Part shown: piece by piece, positions 62,692-64,000 of the stretch
Layout of the letters: each line of letters begins with the position of its first letter
Position numbering within the stretch: position 1 is the first letter of the stretch
DNA from: Methylobacterium terrae
GTDB taxonomy: Bacteria > Pseudomonadota > Alphaproteobacteria > Rhizobiales > Beijerinckiaceae
Direction of reading: 5' to 3'
Assembly: GCF_003173755.1 (NCBI RefSeq)
Contig: NZ_CP029553.1
Location: 6,080,001 to 6,144,000, forward strand
Length of the DNA: 64,000 nucleotides
Program-made: the position numbers and the translations under genes
Notes under the pieces: generated by a model
The model's database searches: none
Told to the model about the DNA's origin: nothing
The model's input: the letters and a program-made list of their open reading frames with translations, nothing else

Positions 62692-64000
62692 TCACTTCGC
62701 CAGCCCGACGGCGCTGCTCGTCGGCCCGAGGCCGTTGGGCACCGGCACGTCGGTGTCCGAGTAGCGCGTGTTGAGGGTCAGGCGAGGCCGGCGATTGAGA
62801 TAGATCTTGTTGGCGACGATGGCCGTGTACTCCGACTGATCCGCCACGACCTGGTTCGCCCGCACCGAGAACGTCCCCCGCGGCAGGTAGATCGTACCGA
62901 CGAGGCGACGGGCGCTGTCACTCAGGATGTCGAAGACCCGTCCCGCCGGCGACTGCCGGTCCTCGAACAGCAGCATGCCGGCCATCGGGCCGGTCCGCGG
63001 CGCGGTCAGCTCGACGACCGAGGCAGGAAGGAACAGCATCGGTCGCGAGATCGAGGACAACCCCTTCTGAGGATCTCCGGTGAAGTAAATGCCGACGCCG
63101 TCGCCTTTCAGGGAGCCGATGTTCTCGATGCGGACCTCGGCCTTGCACTGTGGCAGTGTCGTCGCGCCGGTCGGCTGATCACACATCTCGTAGGTCACGA
63201 AGATCTGCTCCGGCGGGCCCACGACCAGGGAGCCGTCCTTGATCACGTAGATGCCGGGCGCCATCACGACCGTCGCACCGACATCGACCAGGATGCCGCC
63301 GCAATAGGTTCCGGGATAGAGCGTGTGGCTTCCCCGGCGGAGCCGCAGGTTGGTCTCGCGGCATGGCCCGGCATCCGGCGCCGGCCGGTCGGCGAGGGGA
63401 TCCTTGATGACCCGGCAGCCGGTCACGGGCAGCGGCTTGAAGCTGCTGGGATGCCCCGTGTAGCCGCCGACCGTGCAGGTCGTCGCCGCCGCGAGGAGGG
63501 TGCCGGAACTACTCACGATCGCCTTGGCATTCGCCGACAGGGCGTAGACCGCGCAGCCACGGGCGTCGATCTCGGAATCTCCGGCGAGCCGCATCGAGCG
63601 GTCGTCGGACGGATCGAGCGCGACGACGCAGAGCCTGGTGGTGCCGACCGCCTCGGCCGTGGCCGACACGCTGTTGTCGGTGAGCTGCGGCGTGACCAGC
63701 CGGCTCATGATCGCGTATTTGCGCTGCGTCAGCATGATGGTGACGGCGGTCGGCCCCCGCCCGGCGACCTGACCGGCAGGCACGAACGGCCCGCCCGGAC
63801 GCTCGCGAGCCACCGGCGCGACGGTGACGTGGACCTCCCCGTCGCCGCGCTGCAGCTTCACGTTGCTCTTCACGTAGGCATCCGCGAGGGACTGCATCCG
63901 TTGCGTGTTCGTGCCGGAGACCTGCATGTCGGAGGCCACCGCGAGGGCCGCCGCATCCGCCGCCCGCTGCAGCGTCGCCCGCTGCATCGTCCAGGTCGCG
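62692..64000 (-). CDS. TadG-like pilus assembly protein, 5' end outside the window
   Basis: The frame is open to the window edge, and 435 residues are visible. The N-terminal visible part, RATLQRAADAAALAVASDM, is the hallmark of Tad/Flp pilus TadE/TadG-like proteins just after their membrane helix. AYVKSNVKLQRGDGEVHVTV and LVTPQLTDNSVSATAEAVG follow. The C-terminal 280 residues form a Cys-containing beta-rich region (GSHTLYPGTYCGGILVDVGATVVMAPGIYVI). It probably faces the periplasm and helps assemble a tight-adherence pilus. Confidence 0.78.
   Translation of the reverse strand, partial: ATWTMQRATLQRAADAAALAVASDMQVSGTNTQRMQSLADAYVKSNVKLQRGDGEVHVTVAPVARERPGGPFVPAGQVAGRGPTAVTIMLTQRKYAIMSRLVTPQLTDNSVSATAEAVGTTRLCVVALDPSDDRSMRLAGDSEIDARGCAVYALSANAKAIVSSSGTLLAAATTCTVGGYTGHPSSFKPLPVTGCRVIKDPLADRPAPDAGPCRETNLRLRRGSHTLYPGTYCGGILVDVGATVVMAPGIYVIKDGSLVVGPPEQIFVTYEMCDQPTGATTLPQCKAEVRIENIGSLKGDGVGIYFTGDPQKGLSSISRPMLFLPASVVELTAPRTGPMAGMLLFEDRQSPAGRVFDILSDSARRLVGTIYLPRGTFSVRANQVVADQSEYTAIVANKIYLNRRPRLTLNTRYSDTDVPVPNGLGPTSSAVGLAK

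Noticed and set aside
1..64000. tRNA, rRNA or riboswitch genes
   Set aside because: I scanned for TTCGA-type T-arms, rRNA segments and common riboswitch cores. I found none that held up, apart from the SRP RNA.

Overview
The window is very GC-rich, with codon third positions almost always G or C. Its gene content points to Hyphomicrobiales (Rhizobiales), most likely a Methylobacterium-like member of Methylobacteriaceae: DUF1127, DUF1150, invasion-associated locus B, a Tad-type pilus protein, an SRP RNA next to dnaX, and the block rppH/yibQ/ctpA/envC/rlmH/rsfS/nadD/proA. The genus is inferred from overall character, not from a marker gene. I see no tRNA, rRNA, CRISPR array or prophage.

Layout. 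0-9 kb is a mixed accessory region: the end of an MFS transporter, msrP, a repeat-tailed small protein, a frameshifted soxA followed by a cobalt-type nitrile hydratase operon (alpha-beta-activator), a beta-hydroxyacid dehydrogenase, a TerB protein, a zinc alcohol dehydrogenase, a DUF1127 protein and a LysR regulator. 9-25 kb carries a porin, a LysE exporter, a diguanylate cyclase, rlmN, an IalB protein, an APH-fold kinase, small unknown genes, a GNAT protein, zapE, an M20 peptidase, a soluble chemoreceptor fused to PilZ, a NUDIX enzyme and a secreted hydrolase. 25.5-31.3 kb is housekeeping: ffs, dnaX, ybaB, recR, def, fmt, truA. 31-37 kb holds a coiled-coil protein, a membrane protein, dapE, moeB, a small secreted protein and a transmembrane chemoreceptor.

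At 37.5-39.9 kb a DUF1186/SEC-C gene is split by a complete IS66-family element with exact 8-bp target duplications. From 39.9 to 49.8 kb, reading leftward, come infC (apparently with an AUU start), then after a divergent glycan module (glycosyltransferase plus glycogen-debranching-type enzyme) rpmI, rplT and pheS, then a HEPN-type two-gene cassette, then pheT. From 50 to 62 kb there is another glycosyltransferase, an alpha/beta hydrolase, hsp20 with DUF1150, DUF2939, rppH, and the cell-envelope/ribosome block ending in proA. The right edge carries a lipoprotein and a truncated TadG-like protein.

The most notable points are the reconstructable IS66 insertion, the HEPN pair inside pheS-pheT, the soxA/nitrile hydratase locus, two composite palindromic intergenic repeats of about 200 bp, a possible leader-peptide/terminator unit near 17.0 kb, and the cytosolic chemoreceptor-PilZ fusion.
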